Source: CAZZNQ01 sp964655775 (GTDB taxonomy: Bacteria > Planctomycetota > Brocadiia > SM23-32). From it: DNA of 32,929 nucleotides. Positions 16,094-24,955 of the stretch are shown here, in pieces. The notes under the pieces are model-generated. The model was given only the letters and a program-made list of their open reading frames with translations. It did not search any database and was not told where the DNA came from. Position numbers and translations under genes: made by a program. The stretch is from assembly GCA_964655775.1 (NCBI GenBank), contig CAZZNQ010000043.1, positions 1-32,929 on the forward strand. Direction: 5' to 3'. Positions within the stretch are counted from its first letter, which is position 1. Each line of letters starts with the position of its first letter.

Positions 16094-18713
16094 TATACCA
16101 AAGACCGGCGGGGCCGGCGCAGACGTGCTGGGCGGCTTTTCGGCCGCGTTCGTGCTGTTCATCGCCCTGCACGCCCTCAGCGGCAGCGGCGTGCCGGCGC
16201 GGACGGCGGCGGCGATGGCGGTCGCCTGCGTGCTTGTGGGATGGACGCTCGGGCGGCGCATCGGTGGATCATTGAGGAGCCGGTCACGTCGCGTCGCCGC
16301 ACCGATTCTGGCCGTATTGTGGATCGGTTGGGCGTTCGTTCAGCCAGGCGGGGCGGTCGTCGCGCCAATACTCCTCCTGTTCTCCTCAGCCCTGCTCGGG
16401 TTCGCCGCACTCGAGACGCCCACGCTTACCTACTTCCTCAGCCTGGCGGCGGGGTTCGCCGTCTGCTCGCTTCAAGTCCCGGCATTGATGGGGGTCGGGA
16501 CGCTTTCCATTGTGGCGGGATTGCTGCTGGTGGCTGCCCTTGTCCTCAGACCGCCTCACCGGAACACAAGCAGGAGCGGCGCGCCCGCCGGTGCGGTTCT
16601 GCTGGCCGCCGCTTGCGGGGCTGCCGCCGTCGGCTTGCTGCGGGCCTACGTCGTGGCCGCGCGCTCGCTTCCTTACGCGGGAAGCGACGTCGGCGCTGCT
16701 TTCGTGCTGGGCGCTGTGGTCGCTTCGCTGGCCGCCCGGAAGCGGGTTGGGGAGGGATTCCTGCTCACTCGGCTGACGGCGGTGGTGATGATCTGTCTGG
16801 TCGCGGCCAGATCGTGGTGGGGTTTCCCGGATGCCATAGTCAGTGAGACCGCCGCCCTGCAGGCGCCGGCGCGCCTCCTAACGATCTCGCGCACGTTTCC
16901 CATGCTGGCGCTTGCGTTTGCGCTCGGCTGCGCCTTTGGCCCTTTCCTGTGCAAGGTGAGGCTGCTCGTCCCCGTGGCGGCGGCCAGCGGCGCGCTTCTT
17001 GCCGCCGCACTCAGCGGCTTCTACCGGGGCCCCCATGTGCTGGCCATGGCGACGGCCCTCGCCGGGATGCTGAGCGTCTGCCCGGCCCGCGTCTGCATCC
17101 GAGAGCGGGCAGTTGGGCGTGGCCTGGCGATGGCGGCGTCGGTGATAGCCCTGATGCTGCTTGCCCTCGTCGACCCTCATCGAGGTTGGATCGGTCTGCG
17201 AACGGCGGCGGCCTTCGGGGGGGCGGGATCGGCGTCTGTGCAGGTGGAGCGGGCGGCGCTGGACGGCCGGGGGCTTCGGGCATCCCTGGTCACGGGCGAG
17301 ATGCGAAGCTACTTCGTCAACGGTAATCTCACCGCCATGTCGCGATCCGGGAAGCCTGCCGGCGGGGCGCCGGCACTGACCACAACCATCCTGGGCCTGG
17401 CCTTCGCCGGCCCCACCGGCCCGGTGTATGTGGTGGGACGGCCAGGCTACCTCTGTCCCCAGGCATTAGCCACACTCGCCCCCGATTCCGAGCTGAGTGC
17501 ATCTCCGGCTCCCCCTGCAGATGGCGGGAAGAAGGCCCGATTGGTCCTCTGCGGACCCGAAACGCTCTCGGACGTGACTGGCGGCGCCGTGCTGACGCGG
17601 GAGAGCCTGTCGACGCTGAAGGCGGGCCTGAGTCGGGACGGCGCACTCGCACTGTATCTCCCGGCGGGGCAGATGTCGCTGGACGAACTGCGGCGTTCGC
17701 TGGCAACCGTCGCGGCAGTGTTCGGTGACGTGGCGTTGTTCCTTTGGGAACGGGATGCCGTTGTGATCGCGGGCGACCGGCTGAGTGCGGATTACGGTCG
17801 GCTGGCGGCCATATTCGACCGAACGGGTTCCTCGGACCTTCTCGCCGACGCCGATCTGTGGGATCCCGCCGATCTGATGATGGGCTATGCGGCGGGCGAT
17901 GAGCAGGTGCGCGAGGTGGCGGACGGTGCCAGCCCGTTTCGCTCCTCGGGGCCGGAGCGCCCTGTGCGGCTGAGCCGCGACCTGTCCGGCCCCAGCCTTG
18001 GAGCGTCGCGTGCCGCGCTGCTTCAGTACAGGTTGCTGGGCGCGGGCGGACTACTCGCATTGCTGGAATTTGATTCGCAGAACCAGAAGACAATGGCGCT
18101 CCGCGGCATCCCCGAGCAGTATGCAGCCCGGACATCGCGGCTGTTGGGCGAACTGGGGCGTCTGGACACCCCCGGCCGGCGCGACCTCATAGCGTTTCTC
18201 CAGAGTCCTTACATGCGTGCCGACCTTTTGGCCGGCGGCGAGACGGAACCGAACATCCGGGCCGCGCTCGCGATGGCACGATTCGGCTTGCGGGAGGCGG
18301 CGGCCGAGGTGTTGCGCAACGCGATAGAGGCGGGCCAGGACGGCTTCCGGACCCAAAGCGGACTGGCGTCGATCCTTGAGGACCTCGACCAGCCGCAGAA
18401 GGCGCTGGTGCACTACCGCGCTGCGCTGTCGTTTGAGCCGGATTCGGTTCCCACTCTCCAGAAGGTGGCCGCCCTGCAACTCGTCCTTCGCAGGTTCGGA
18501 GAGGCCGCCCGGACGCTGGAGTCGCTGGTGGAACAGCGGCCGGAGGATAAGACGGTGCTTCTGCTGTTGGGTAACCTGTATGCGGCCAGGCTCCAGGAGC
18601 CCCGCAAGGCGGGCAACATTGCCCAGCGGATTCTGGAAATCGATCCAGCGAATGCGGACGCGCTGGAGCTGCTGCTGATGAGCCGCCGCGCCCTGGAGGC
18701 CGACGACCTGTAG
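16074..18713 (+). CDS. Membrane protein with degenerate spermidine-synthase-like domain and TPR tail
   Basis: An 879-aa three-part protein. Residues about 20-365 contain roughly ten hydrophobic helices. The middle part (about 385-650) follows the spermidine synthase (SpeE) pattern: a strand pair with YFVNGNLTAMSRSG, a GPVYVVGRPG strand-loop where SpeE has its GGG-type SAM loop, then LTRESLSTLKAGLSRDGALALYLP and DELRRSLATVAAVFGDVALF. The glycine-rich loop and the following acidic residues of true SpeE are not conserved, so aminopropyl transfer is unlikely. The C-terminal 180 residues are TPR repeats (ALVHYRAALSFEPDSVPTLQKVAALQ and following). The start is TTG 16074 or TTG 16080, both inside the serS 3' end behind GGGGCGG; the second is better spaced. 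Membrane SpeE-like fusions of this kind are known in several bacterial groups, with unknown role. Confidence 0.75.
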   Translation: MPLSRIDIPKTGGAGADVLGGFSAAFVLFIALHALSGSGVPARTAAAMAVACVLVGWTLGRRIGGSLRSRSRRVAAPILAVLWIGWAFVQPGGAVVAPILLLFSSALLGFAALETPTLTYFLSLAAGFAVCSLQVPALMGVGTLSIVAGLLLVAALVLRPPHRNTSRSGAPAGAVLLAAACGAAAVGLLRAYVVAARSLPYAGSDVGAAFVLGAVVASLAARKRVGEGFLLTRLTAVVMICLVAARSWWGFPDAIVSETAALQAPARLLTISRTFPMLALAFALGCAFGPFLCKVRLLVPVAAASGALLAAALSGFYRGPHVLAMATALAGMLSVCPARVCIRERAVGRGLAMAASVIALMLLALVDPHRGWIGLRTAAAFGGAGSASVQVERAALDGRGLRASLVTGEMRSYFVNGNLTAMSRSGKPAGGAPALTTTILGLAFAGPTGPVYVVGRPGYLCPQALATLAPDSELSASPAPPADGGKKARLVLCGPETLSDVTGGAVLTRESLSTLKAGLSRDGALALYLPAGQMSLDELRRSLATVAAVFGDVALFLWERDAVVIAGDRLSADYGRLAAIFDRTGSSDLLADADLWDPADLMMGYAAGDEQVREVADGASPFRSSGPERPVRLSRDLSGPSLGASRAALLQYRLLGAGGLLALLEFDSQNQKTMALRGIPEQYAARTSRLLGELGRLDTPGRRDLIAFLQSPYMRADLLAGGETEPNIRAALAMARFGLREAAAEVLRNAIEAGQDGFRTQSGLASILEDLDQPQKALVHYRAALSFEPDSVPTLQKVAALQLVLRRFGEAARTLESLVEQRPEDKTVLLLLGNLYAARLQEPRKAGNIAQRILEIDPANADALELLLMSRRALEADDL

Positions 18714-18758
18714 GCCGTCGGTGATGCCGCCGGACAGTTTTTCATGCTGGAGGATGCC

Positions 18759-19565
18759 ATGCTCGGTGACGCGCGAGTATCGGGGTTCGTCTGCACCTAC
18801 AACGAGCAGGCCAACATCCGCAGTTGCCTCGAGAGCATCCGGTGGGCGGACGAGCTGCTGGTGGTGGACTCCTTCAGCGAAGACGGCACGGTGGAGATTG
18901 CGGACGCGATCGCCGACAGGGTGATCCAGCGCGAGTTCAAGGGATACGTGGACCAGTTCGAGTTTGCGCGCTCGCAGACGACCGGTGACTGGGCCGTCTG
19001 GCTGGACGCGGACGAGCGTCTGGCCCCAGACGCCCTTGAGGAGCTGACAACGGTCTTCGAGCGACCGGGCGGCCCGGGATGCGACGGTTTCGCGCTGCGG
19101 CGCAAGACCTACTTCATGGATCGATGGATCAAGCACTGCGGCTGGTACCCGCAGTACAAGGTGCGTTTTTTCCGCAACAGCGTCACCAGAATCCGCGGCA
19201 TCCCTCCCCACGCGGAGGCCATGGTGGACGGGCAGGTCGACAGATTGAAGGCGGAGATACTCCATTATTCGTATCCGGGCGGGGTGGTGGAGATGCTCCA
19301 GAAGTCGGCGCAGTTCGCCGGCCAGACCGCGCGCGCCCGTTTCGAGCGCGGGCGGCGCTTCAGCCTGTTGAGAACGCTCTTCGAGCCGCCGCTGGTGTTC
19401 GCGCACCGCTACCTTCTCCGCCTGGGGTTCCTGGACGGCTTGCCGGGGCTGGCCATCTGTGCCAGCGCGGCCTACTACCGGTTCGTGCGCCAGGTGAAAC
19501 TGTGGGAGCTCGTCCACAAGAGCGAACCGTGGAAGCGAAACGACGAGGCCGATGCAGAAGCGTAG
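18759..19565 (+). CDS. Family 2 glycosyltransferase, LPS-core (WaaE/KdtX) type
   Basis: A 268-aa cytoplasmic-face GT-A enzyme that probably transfers a hexose from a nucleotide sugar to a lipid-linked acceptor such as LPS core. VSGFVCTYNEQANI (residues 7-20) starts the nucleotide-binding fold, VVDSFSEDGT (35-44) follows, and WLDADERL (81-88) carries the metal-binding D-x-D. The block GWYPQYKVRFFRN with the later IPPHAEAM is characteristic of the WaaE/KdtX-like subgroup. The C-terminus has a hydrophobic, amphipathic stretch but no clear membrane span. ATG 18759 is chosen because GGAGG lies five bases upstream; the ATG at 18744 precedes that site. The acceptor cannot be read from sequence. Confidence 0.88.
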   Translation: MLGDARVSGFVCTYNEQANIRSCLESIRWADELLVVDSFSEDGTVEIADAIADRVIQREFKGYVDQFEFARSQTTGDWAVWLDADERLAPDALEELTTVFERPGGPGCDGFALRRKTYFMDRWIKHCGWYPQYKVRFFRNSVTRIRGIPPHAEAMVDGQVDRLKAEILHYSYPGGVVEMLQKSAQFAGQTARARFERGRRFSLLRTLFEPPLVFAHRYLLRLGFLDGLPGLAICASAAYYRFVRQVKLWELVHKSEPWKRNDEADAEA

Positions 19566-19579
19566 GGAAGCCTTTGTAG

Positions 19580-19607
19580 TTGCCGACGACACGGGCCACC
19601 GTATAAT
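19580..19607 (+). promoter_or_regulatory. Strong promoter ahead of the UbiB-family gene
   Basis: TTGCCG (19580-19585, 4/6), 16 bases, TATAAT (19602-19607, 6/6). Transcription would begin near 19614, leaving a leader of about 33 bases. A perfect -10 box in DNA this GC-rich is unlikely to be chance. Confidence 0.65.
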
Positions 19608-19646
19608 GAGACCCGCGGGACACGTTCAGTTGCAGCGGGAGGCGGT

Positions 19647-21332
19647 TTGAAAATCTTCTCCATCATCAGGGGGCCGCGCGTTGCCGGTCGGATGGCAACC
19701 ATCCTGCGGAAGGCCGCCTCGCACGGCCTCGGTTTCGCCATACATCGGCTGGACCTCGGGCAGTATCTGCCGGCCTGGCTGAGGATCCCCCGCGAGACCA
19801 AAGCTCTTCTGCCCGAAGAACTCGCCACGGAACTGGCGTCCCTGCTGGAGGAACTCGGGCCGACCTTCGTGAAGTTCGGTCAGATGCTCTCCACGCGTCC
19901 GGATGTGCTGCCAGCGGAATACATAAGCGCCCTGGAGAGGATGACGCATCAGGTCGCCCCTTTCCCGGGAGATAAGGCCCTGTCCATCGTCGAAAAGGAC
20001 CTGGGGCGGTCCTCCGACGAGCTGTTCCGATCCTTCTCGCAGACCCCACGCGCCAGCGGCTCCATAGCCCAGGTCCATGATGCCGTCCTGCGCGACGGCC
20101 GAGAGGTGGTCGTCAAGGTGCGCCGCCCGAACATCCGGCGCATCATCGAAGACGACCTTGCTATTCTGACCTTCATTGCCGCCCAGGCCGACCGCGTCGA
20201 GGAATTCCAGTCCCTGCGCCTGCCGATGCTCGTAGAGGAGTTCGGGCGGGGCATACAGCGCGAGTTGGACTTCGTCGCCGAGGCCGCCTACACGCACCGA
20301 TTCCGCACGGGGCTGAGCGAGCTGGAGGACGTGGAGATAGCGGCCATTTACTGGGACCACACCAGCGAACGCGTTCTCACCATGCGCAGGCTGGAGGGCG
20401 AGCATATCGGCGAGCTGCTCAGCAAGGGCAGGCGACCGGCGCGCGCCAGTGCGCTGGCCCGCACCCTGATGGACGCCTACCTGAAGCAGTTCTTCGTGCT
20501 GGGGGTGTTCCACGGCGACCCCCACCCCGGCAATATCCTCATCACGCCGCAGGGGAAACTCGCCCTCCTGGATTTCGGACTGGTGGGCCGCATCGGCGGC
20601 GGACTGCGTCGCCGGATCAGCACCTGCCTGATCGCACTGGGAAACGAGCAGTTCGAACTGGTGGCCGAAGTGATGGCGGAGATGGGCGGCGCCTACGAGA
20701 TGGCCGAGGCGGACCTCCTCCAGGACGAGATCGTCGGCCTTCTGGAGCGTTACAGCAGCGTGCCGCTGGACAAGCTGGACTTCCAGAGATCGTTCCTGGA
20801 TGTGATGGACGTGATCCGCAGGCACAACGTGGACGTGCCCAGGGATTTCGTTCTGATGGGTCGGGCGCTGGTGACCATAAGCGGCATTGTTCTGCAGTTG
20901 GATCCCACGGTCAACATCGGTGCCCTCGCCGTGCCTTACGGCCGCAAGCTGCTGCGAGAGAAGGCGACTGTGAGCGGAATTCGGGATGTCGTGACCGCCG
21001 GCAGCTACCACGTCGGCACCCTTCTGAGGGAAGGACCGCGCGAGCTCCGGCGGGTCATGCACCGCCTTCAGAAGGGCCTTTTCGAGTTTACCATTCGCCA
21101 CGAGGGATTCGAGAAGGGGCTTGCGGAGCTTGACGAGACCGGGAATCGGCTTTCGCTCAGCATTATATTGGCTGCCATCATCATGGCCTCCACCAGCCTG
21201 CTCAGGTCGGAGATCGGCGCTGTGGAGATATTCGGGTCGCGCGTCAGTCTGCTCGGCATCATCGGTCTGGCGTTCGGCTTTGTCATCGGCGCGTGGTTGG
21301 TCGTGAGCATTCTGCGTTCAAGGAAACTGTGA
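19647..21332 (+). CDS. ABC1/UbiB-family atypical kinase
   Basis: A 561-aa membrane-anchored protein-kinase-like protein; family members support quinone synthesis or lipid homeostasis. KFGQ (76-79, the KxGQ motif), ASGSIAQVH (136-144, the Ala/Ser-rich replacement of the P-loop), invariant Lys in VVKVRRP (K157), HGDPHPGN (289-296, catalytic loop) and DFG (309-311) are all intact, so an ATPase/kinase-like activity is plausible. Two hydrophobic helices close the protein (LSIILAAIIMASTSLL and LLGIIGLAFGFVIGAWLVV), typical of the bacterial UbiB/AarF type. The start is TTG 19647, four bases after GGGAGG. There is no ubi or men gene in the window, so a quinone link is not shown by context. Confidence 0.92.
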   Translation: MKIFSIIRGPRVAGRMATILRKAASHGLGFAIHRLDLGQYLPAWLRIPRETKALLPEELATELASLLEELGPTFVKFGQMLSTRPDVLPAEYISALERMTHQVAPFPGDKALSIVEKDLGRSSDELFRSFSQTPRASGSIAQVHDAVLRDGREVVVKVRRPNIRRIIEDDLAILTFIAAQADRVEEFQSLRLPMLVEEFGRGIQRELDFVAEAAYTHRFRTGLSELEDVEIAAIYWDHTSERVLTMRRLEGEHIGELLSKGRRPARASALARTLMDAYLKQFFVLGVFHGDPHPGNILITPQGKLALLDFGLVGRIGGGLRRRISTCLIALGNEQFELVAEVMAEMGGAYEMAEADLLQDEIVGLLERYSSVPLDKLDFQRSFLDVMDVIRRHNVDVPRDFVLMGRALVTISGIVLQLDPTVNIGALAVPYGRKLLREKATVSGIRDVVTAGSYHVGTLLREGPRELRRVMHRLQKGLFEFTIRHEGFEKGLAELDETGNRLSLSIILAAIIMASTSLLRSEIGAVEIFGSRVSLLGIIGLAFGFVIGAWLVVSILRSRKL

Positions 21333-21336
21333 CCCG

Positions 21337-21356
21337 ACCGGCAGACCTATGCCGGT
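21337..21356 (+). other. Hairpin between the UbiB-family and DUF4432 genes
   Basis: ACCGGCA and TGCCGGT form a perfect 7-bp stem with a 6-base loop, starting 4 bases after the UbiB-family stop codon. No U-run follows, so it is not a standard terminator. The next gene has its own strong Shine-Dalgarno site 20 bases further on. Confidence 0.35.
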
Positions 21357-21388
21357 GCGGGGACCGGATTTGTCGAGGAGGAAGCGAC

Positions 21389-22585
21389 ATGAACGCCTGC
21401 TTCCGAAGGGTTCTGACGGACGGATGGGAGGGCGTCTACGAAGAGGACTACCGCCTGAGCAGCAGCAACTTCGTGGGCATGGACGGGGCTTCCTGGTCGA
21501 TCTCGAAGTACACGCTCAAGGGCGGCAAGCAGCACAGCGTGGACCTGGTGGAGATCGATAACGGCTACATGACAGTCGTGGTCGTCCCAACGCGCGGAAT
21601 GAACGTGTTGGAGGCGTTTACGGACGAGATCGCCCTTGGCTGGAACAGCCCGGTCAAGGAAGTCGTGCATCCCGCATACGTCACCGAGGAATCACGCGGG
21701 AACCTGGGCTGGCTGGAGGGCTTCAACGAACTGGTCGCCCGCTGCGGTCTGTCCTGGCACGGAGCGCCGGGGGAGGACTCCGTCGTCACCAATACGGGAA
21801 AGAAAGCCAGCGTTGTTCTGCCCCTGCATGGGACCATCTCGAACACGCCGGCGGTAAGGCTCAGCGTGGAAGTCTCCCTCGAGATGCCCCACGCGATTTC
21901 GGTCGTCGGAGAGATGTACGACACAAGGATGTTTGGCCCCAGCTATCGGCTCATCGGGCGGGTGTCGACCACGCCCGGCTCGAGCGAATTCGTGATCCAC
22001 GACCGGATCGAGAACATCGGCGGCTCGCCGGCGGAAATGGAGGTTCTTTACCACTCGAACTACGGCCCGCCAATGCTGGGCGATGGCGCGCAACTACTGG
22101 CACCGGTCGAGTTCCTCTGCCCCATCAACGCGCGGGCTGCGGAGGACATCTCGAACTGGGACACCTTTGGCCCGCCGCAGACGGGTTTTGCGGAGCAGTG
22201 TTACCTGGGTCGGCTGCACTCGGACCGTCGCGGACAGACGCTGGTTGCTCTCGTGGACCCGAGCGGCGAGAACGCGGCGACCATCCGCTATTCGGTCGAG
22301 CAGCTGCCCGCCTTCACCATCTGGCGAAACGCCGCGGCCGAGGCCGACGGCTACGTGGTTGGGTTGGAGCCGGGCACGGACTACCCGAACGCCCGCATGT
22401 TTGAACGCCGGAAGGGGCGCGTAATCCAGGTGCCGGGGGGCGGCGTGTTCGAGGCATCCCTCACCTACGGCATCGTCAGGGGAGGGCCCAGCATCGCGCG
22501 GCTCGAAGAGGAGGTCAAGGAGTTGACCGAGGGAAAGGAATCGACCGTGGCGACTGCGCCGGATCCGGACTACAGCCCCGCGTGA
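21389..22585 (+). CDS. DUF4432 / aldose-1-epimerase-like protein
   Basis: A 398-aa cytoplasmic protein of the galactose-mutarotase-like beta-sandwich fold. The segments VVVPTRGMNVLEA, NLGWLEGFNELVARCGL (followed by a W-H-G-A-P turn) and MEVLYHSNYGPPML follow the DUF4432 pattern, with the conserved CGL and LYH.N.G.P blocks. Members bind sugars, but the substrate is unknown here. The last ~35 residues (after about 365) are a charged, likely disordered tail beyond the fold. ATG 21389 is preceded by AGGAGG at seven bases; the frame is open from 21293 but overlaps the previous gene. It lies 57 bases after the UbiB-family gene. Confidence 0.85.
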   Translation: MNACFRRVLTDGWEGVYEEDYRLSSSNFVGMDGASWSISKYTLKGGKQHSVDLVEIDNGYMTVVVVPTRGMNVLEAFTDEIALGWNSPVKEVVHPAYVTEESRGNLGWLEGFNELVARCGLSWHGAPGEDSVVTNTGKKASVVLPLHGTISNTPAVRLSVEVSLEMPHAISVVGEMYDTRMFGPSYRLIGRVSTTPGSSEFVIHDRIENIGGSPAEMEVLYHSNYGPPMLGDGAQLLAPVEFLCPINARAAEDISNWDTFGPPQTGFAEQCYLGRLHSDRRGQTLVALVDPSGENAATIRYSVEQLPAFTIWRNAAAEADGYVVGLEPGTDYPNARMFERRKGRVIQVPGGGVFEASLTYGIVRGGPSIARLEEEVKELTEGKESTVATAPDPDYSPA

Positions 22586-22608
22586 ACGCACTCGCACTGC
22601 CTTAACAG

Positions 22609-22622
22609 GGTGACGAATCACC
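22609..22622 (+). promoter_or_regulatory. Hairpin touching the GTG start of the YihY-family gene
   Basis: GGTGA and TCACC form a 5-bp stem around the loop CGAA. The stem ends at the base before the GTG start codon (22623) and takes in the only purine-rich stretch that could serve as the ribosome site (AGGG, 22607-22610). It could reduce translation unless opened. The short stem makes this tentative. Confidence 0.3.
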
Positions 22623-24953
22623 GTGTCTTTCCTGCGAAACCTGAGAGACAAGATCGTCGAGTTCGACTGGGAAGACGCCGCCAATCCGTCCCGGTGGGTT
22701 ACGTTTGCCCGCAACGAGTTGCGCGTATCGTTCTACATCGTTCGAGAGTTCGTGAGGAACCGTTGCCTCCAGCAGGCCGCCTCCCTTACGTTCACTACGC
22801 TGCTGTCGCTGGTGCCCCTGCTGGCCGTGGCTTTCAGCTTCTTCCGCGGATTTGCCGCCATGGAAGACCTGGCGGACAAGGCCCAGACGGCGATCTTCGA
22901 GACGATGTTGGCGGGCCCCCTGATGGAATCGGCGGAGCGCGATGAATCGCGTACCCTCTCCGCATCGGAGCCGCTGCCGCCGGCCGACTCGGGACCGGTC
23001 GAACTGCTGGCAACGGCCGACGCCCAGCCCCGGACCCGGGACGTCGTCTGGACCGTTCGCGCCTATCTGGAAGCACTCGAGGCGGGCGCCGACCCTCAAG
23101 CCGTGCGCGAAGGGATGAGCGCGCTCTACTACGCCAAGGCAGCGCGTATCCTGCCGGAGGTGATCCGGTCCGAGATCACCCAGAAGGCCCGCGAGGCGTA
23201 CCTGTCGGCGGCGGGACTCCAGGCGGTCGGGGGCGAAGCCTACAGTCGCGAAGGGGCGCGGCACTTCGAGCGGGCACTCAATCGCCTGGACGATGGTGAC
23301 GTCCAGGCCGCGCTGGAGGCGTCGAGGGAGGCCGAGGAACGGGGCTACTCCGCCGTGCGAACCCGACGTGTCATGGCGCGTGCCCACACACGCCGCGCGC
23401 GCGATCTGGCCCACGAGGGATATCTTCAGCAGTCGTGCGGTGAATGGCGAAAGGTGTTGCTTCACTACGGCGACGCGATAGTTGCCGGCGGCCTGGGGAA
23501 CGCGGATTGGCGCGACCTGCGGGATGTGATGGAGGCGCACGACGAGGCCGTCCGTACGCTCGGAGAGCGCCTCTTCGAACTGGGCCGGCTCGAAGCGAAC
23601 CTGCACCGCGAGCCGTCCGAGACCCCGGGTCCGGCAAACGCCGCCACCACGCCGTCACCCGACGGCTCGCTGGACCTTGCTGTGTTGCACCTCACCGAAG
23701 CCGTGTCGCTGCTGGAGCACTCCAGCGACGCGCATTACCTGCTGGCGGACGTTCTCTGGCAGGCCGGGCGGCTGGAGGAGGCACGTGAGGAGTACAAGGT
23801 GGCGTTCGACAAGAGCAGCGAGCGCGCCGCCCGAGGGCTGAGCCTGGCCGTGGTGGATTACATTCGGCTGTTCATAGACAAGGTCGGCCGGGCCGAGATA
23901 GGCATCCTCGGCATCCTCTTCTTGCTTGTGACGGCCACCTCGCTGCTGAGCACCATCGAGCAGACCCTCAACCACATATGGAAGGTCACCGAACACAGGC
24001 CGTTGTGGATCAAGTTCACCTCGTTCTGCACCCTGATCTGGCTCGGCCCGGCGCTTATAGGCGCCTCGATTTGGGCTCGGGAAAGACTGGCTGTGTACAT
24101 CGAGTCAACCTTTGGAGGGGTGCCCGCCGTCGGGAAAGCGGTCGGCCTGTTGTCCATCGTCGGCCGGCACGTGCTGCCGTTCATCACTGTATGGCTCATC
24201 CTGGTTGCCCTCTACAAGTTCCTGCCCCATACGCAGGTGCGCTTCAGCAGCGTGGCCTGGGGGGCGTTCTTCGGCGCCGCCCTGCTGCAGGCCGCTCGGC
24301 CGCTGTTCGCCATGTATGTCGTGAGCGCGGTGAAGTATCAGAAAATCTACGGCAGCCTGGGCATCGTGCCCATATTCCTGCTGTGGCTATGGCTGATGTG
24401 GCTTATAGTGCTGCTCGGCGCGGAGATAGCGTTCACGCTCCAGCACCTGGACCTGCTGCGCTTCAGGGACAAGCTCAGCAGGCTGTCCAGCAACTTCATC
24501 GACCGCTATCTGGCGGCTCGCATAATGATGTACGTCGCCCGCGAGTTCTGGAAAACCGGGGAACCCGTCAGCGCGGAAAGACTCGCCGAGATCATGAAGA
24601 TAACGCCGGAGGAAGCCCAGGACGCGGCGGGGCGGCTGGTCCGGCTTGGCTATCTGATCCGGGTGGGCGAGACGTCCGACGAGTACCATCCCGCTCGCGA
24701 CCTGTCCAGGCTCCGGCTCAGCGAAGTGCTCAGCATCACGGATCGGTTCCGCGACGATTCGCGTTCCGTGTTGCCCGAAGACAGGCCCTACGAGGAGAAG
24801 CTGGAAGCGGCGTTCCGATCCGCGATCGCGGCGCAGGAAGAGGCGCTGGCGGGGGCGACGTTCAGGGATCTGTTGCTGACGTCAGAGGCTGAAGAGCCCC
24901 CGGAGGAAGACGCGGCTTCCGAGGCGGAAGGTGAGGGGGAGTTGGGAACCTGA
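22623..24953 (+). CDS. YihY/BrkB-family membrane protein with inserted TPR region and C-terminal winged helix
   Basis: A 776-aa inner-membrane protein; usual YihY members are about 280-420 aa. The first YihY helix is at residues about 50-75 (QQAASLTFTTLLSLVPLL). The remaining helices resume at about 424 (EIGILGILFLLVTATSLLSTIEQTLNHIW) and end near 605 (WLMWLIVLLGAEIAFTLQH), a close match to the family. Between them, about residues 100-408 form a helical insert ending in a clear TPR unit (DAHYLLADVLWQAGRLEEAR). By the known YihY topology (first loop outside), this insert would face the periplasm. Residues about 625-720 look like a winged helix, found in a subset of the family, followed by an acidic tail. 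The start is GTG 22623, with a weak ribosome site inside a small hairpin. The function of YihY proteins is not established. Confidence 0.85.
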   Translation: MSFLRNLRDKIVEFDWEDAANPSRWVTFARNELRVSFYIVREFVRNRCLQQAASLTFTTLLSLVPLLAVAFSFFRGFAAMEDLADKAQTAIFETMLAGPLMESAERDESRTLSASEPLPPADSGPVELLATADAQPRTRDVVWTVRAYLEALEAGADPQAVREGMSALYYAKAARILPEVIRSEITQKAREAYLSAAGLQAVGGEAYSREGARHFERALNRLDDGDVQAALEASREAEERGYSAVRTRRVMARAHTRRARDLAHEGYLQQSCGEWRKVLLHYGDAIVAGGLGNADWRDLRDVMEAHDEAVRTLGERLFELGRLEANLHREPSETPGPANAATTPSPDGSLDLAVLHLTEAVSLLEHSSDAHYLLADVLWQAGRLEEAREEYKVAFDKSSERAARGLSLAVVDYIRLFIDKVGRAEIGILGILFLLVTATSLLSTIEQTLNHIWKVTEHRPLWIKFTSFCTLIWLGPALIGASIWARERLAVYIESTFGGVPAVGKAVGLLSIVGRHVLPFITVWLILVALYKFLPHTQVRFSSVAWGAFFGAALLQAARPLFAMYVVSAVKYQKIYGSLGIVPIFLLWLWLMWLIVLLGAEIAFTLQHLDLLRFRDKLSRLSSNFIDRYLAARIMMYVAREFWKTGEPVSAERLAEIMKITPEEAQDAAGRLVRLGYLIRVGETSDEYHPARDLSRLRLSEVLSITDRFRDDSRSVLPEDRPYEEKLEAAFRSAIAAQEEALAGATFRDLLLTSEAEEPPEEDAASEAEGEGELGT

Positions 24954-24955
24954 GG

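Noticed and set aside
19626..21101. A 491-codon antisense frame opposite the UbiB-family gene, and similar long antisense frames elsewhere (for example 14558-16261 and 18051-19592).
   Set aside because: These are shadows typical of GC-rich coding DNA. The plus-strand proteins have clear family motifs and good ribosome sites.
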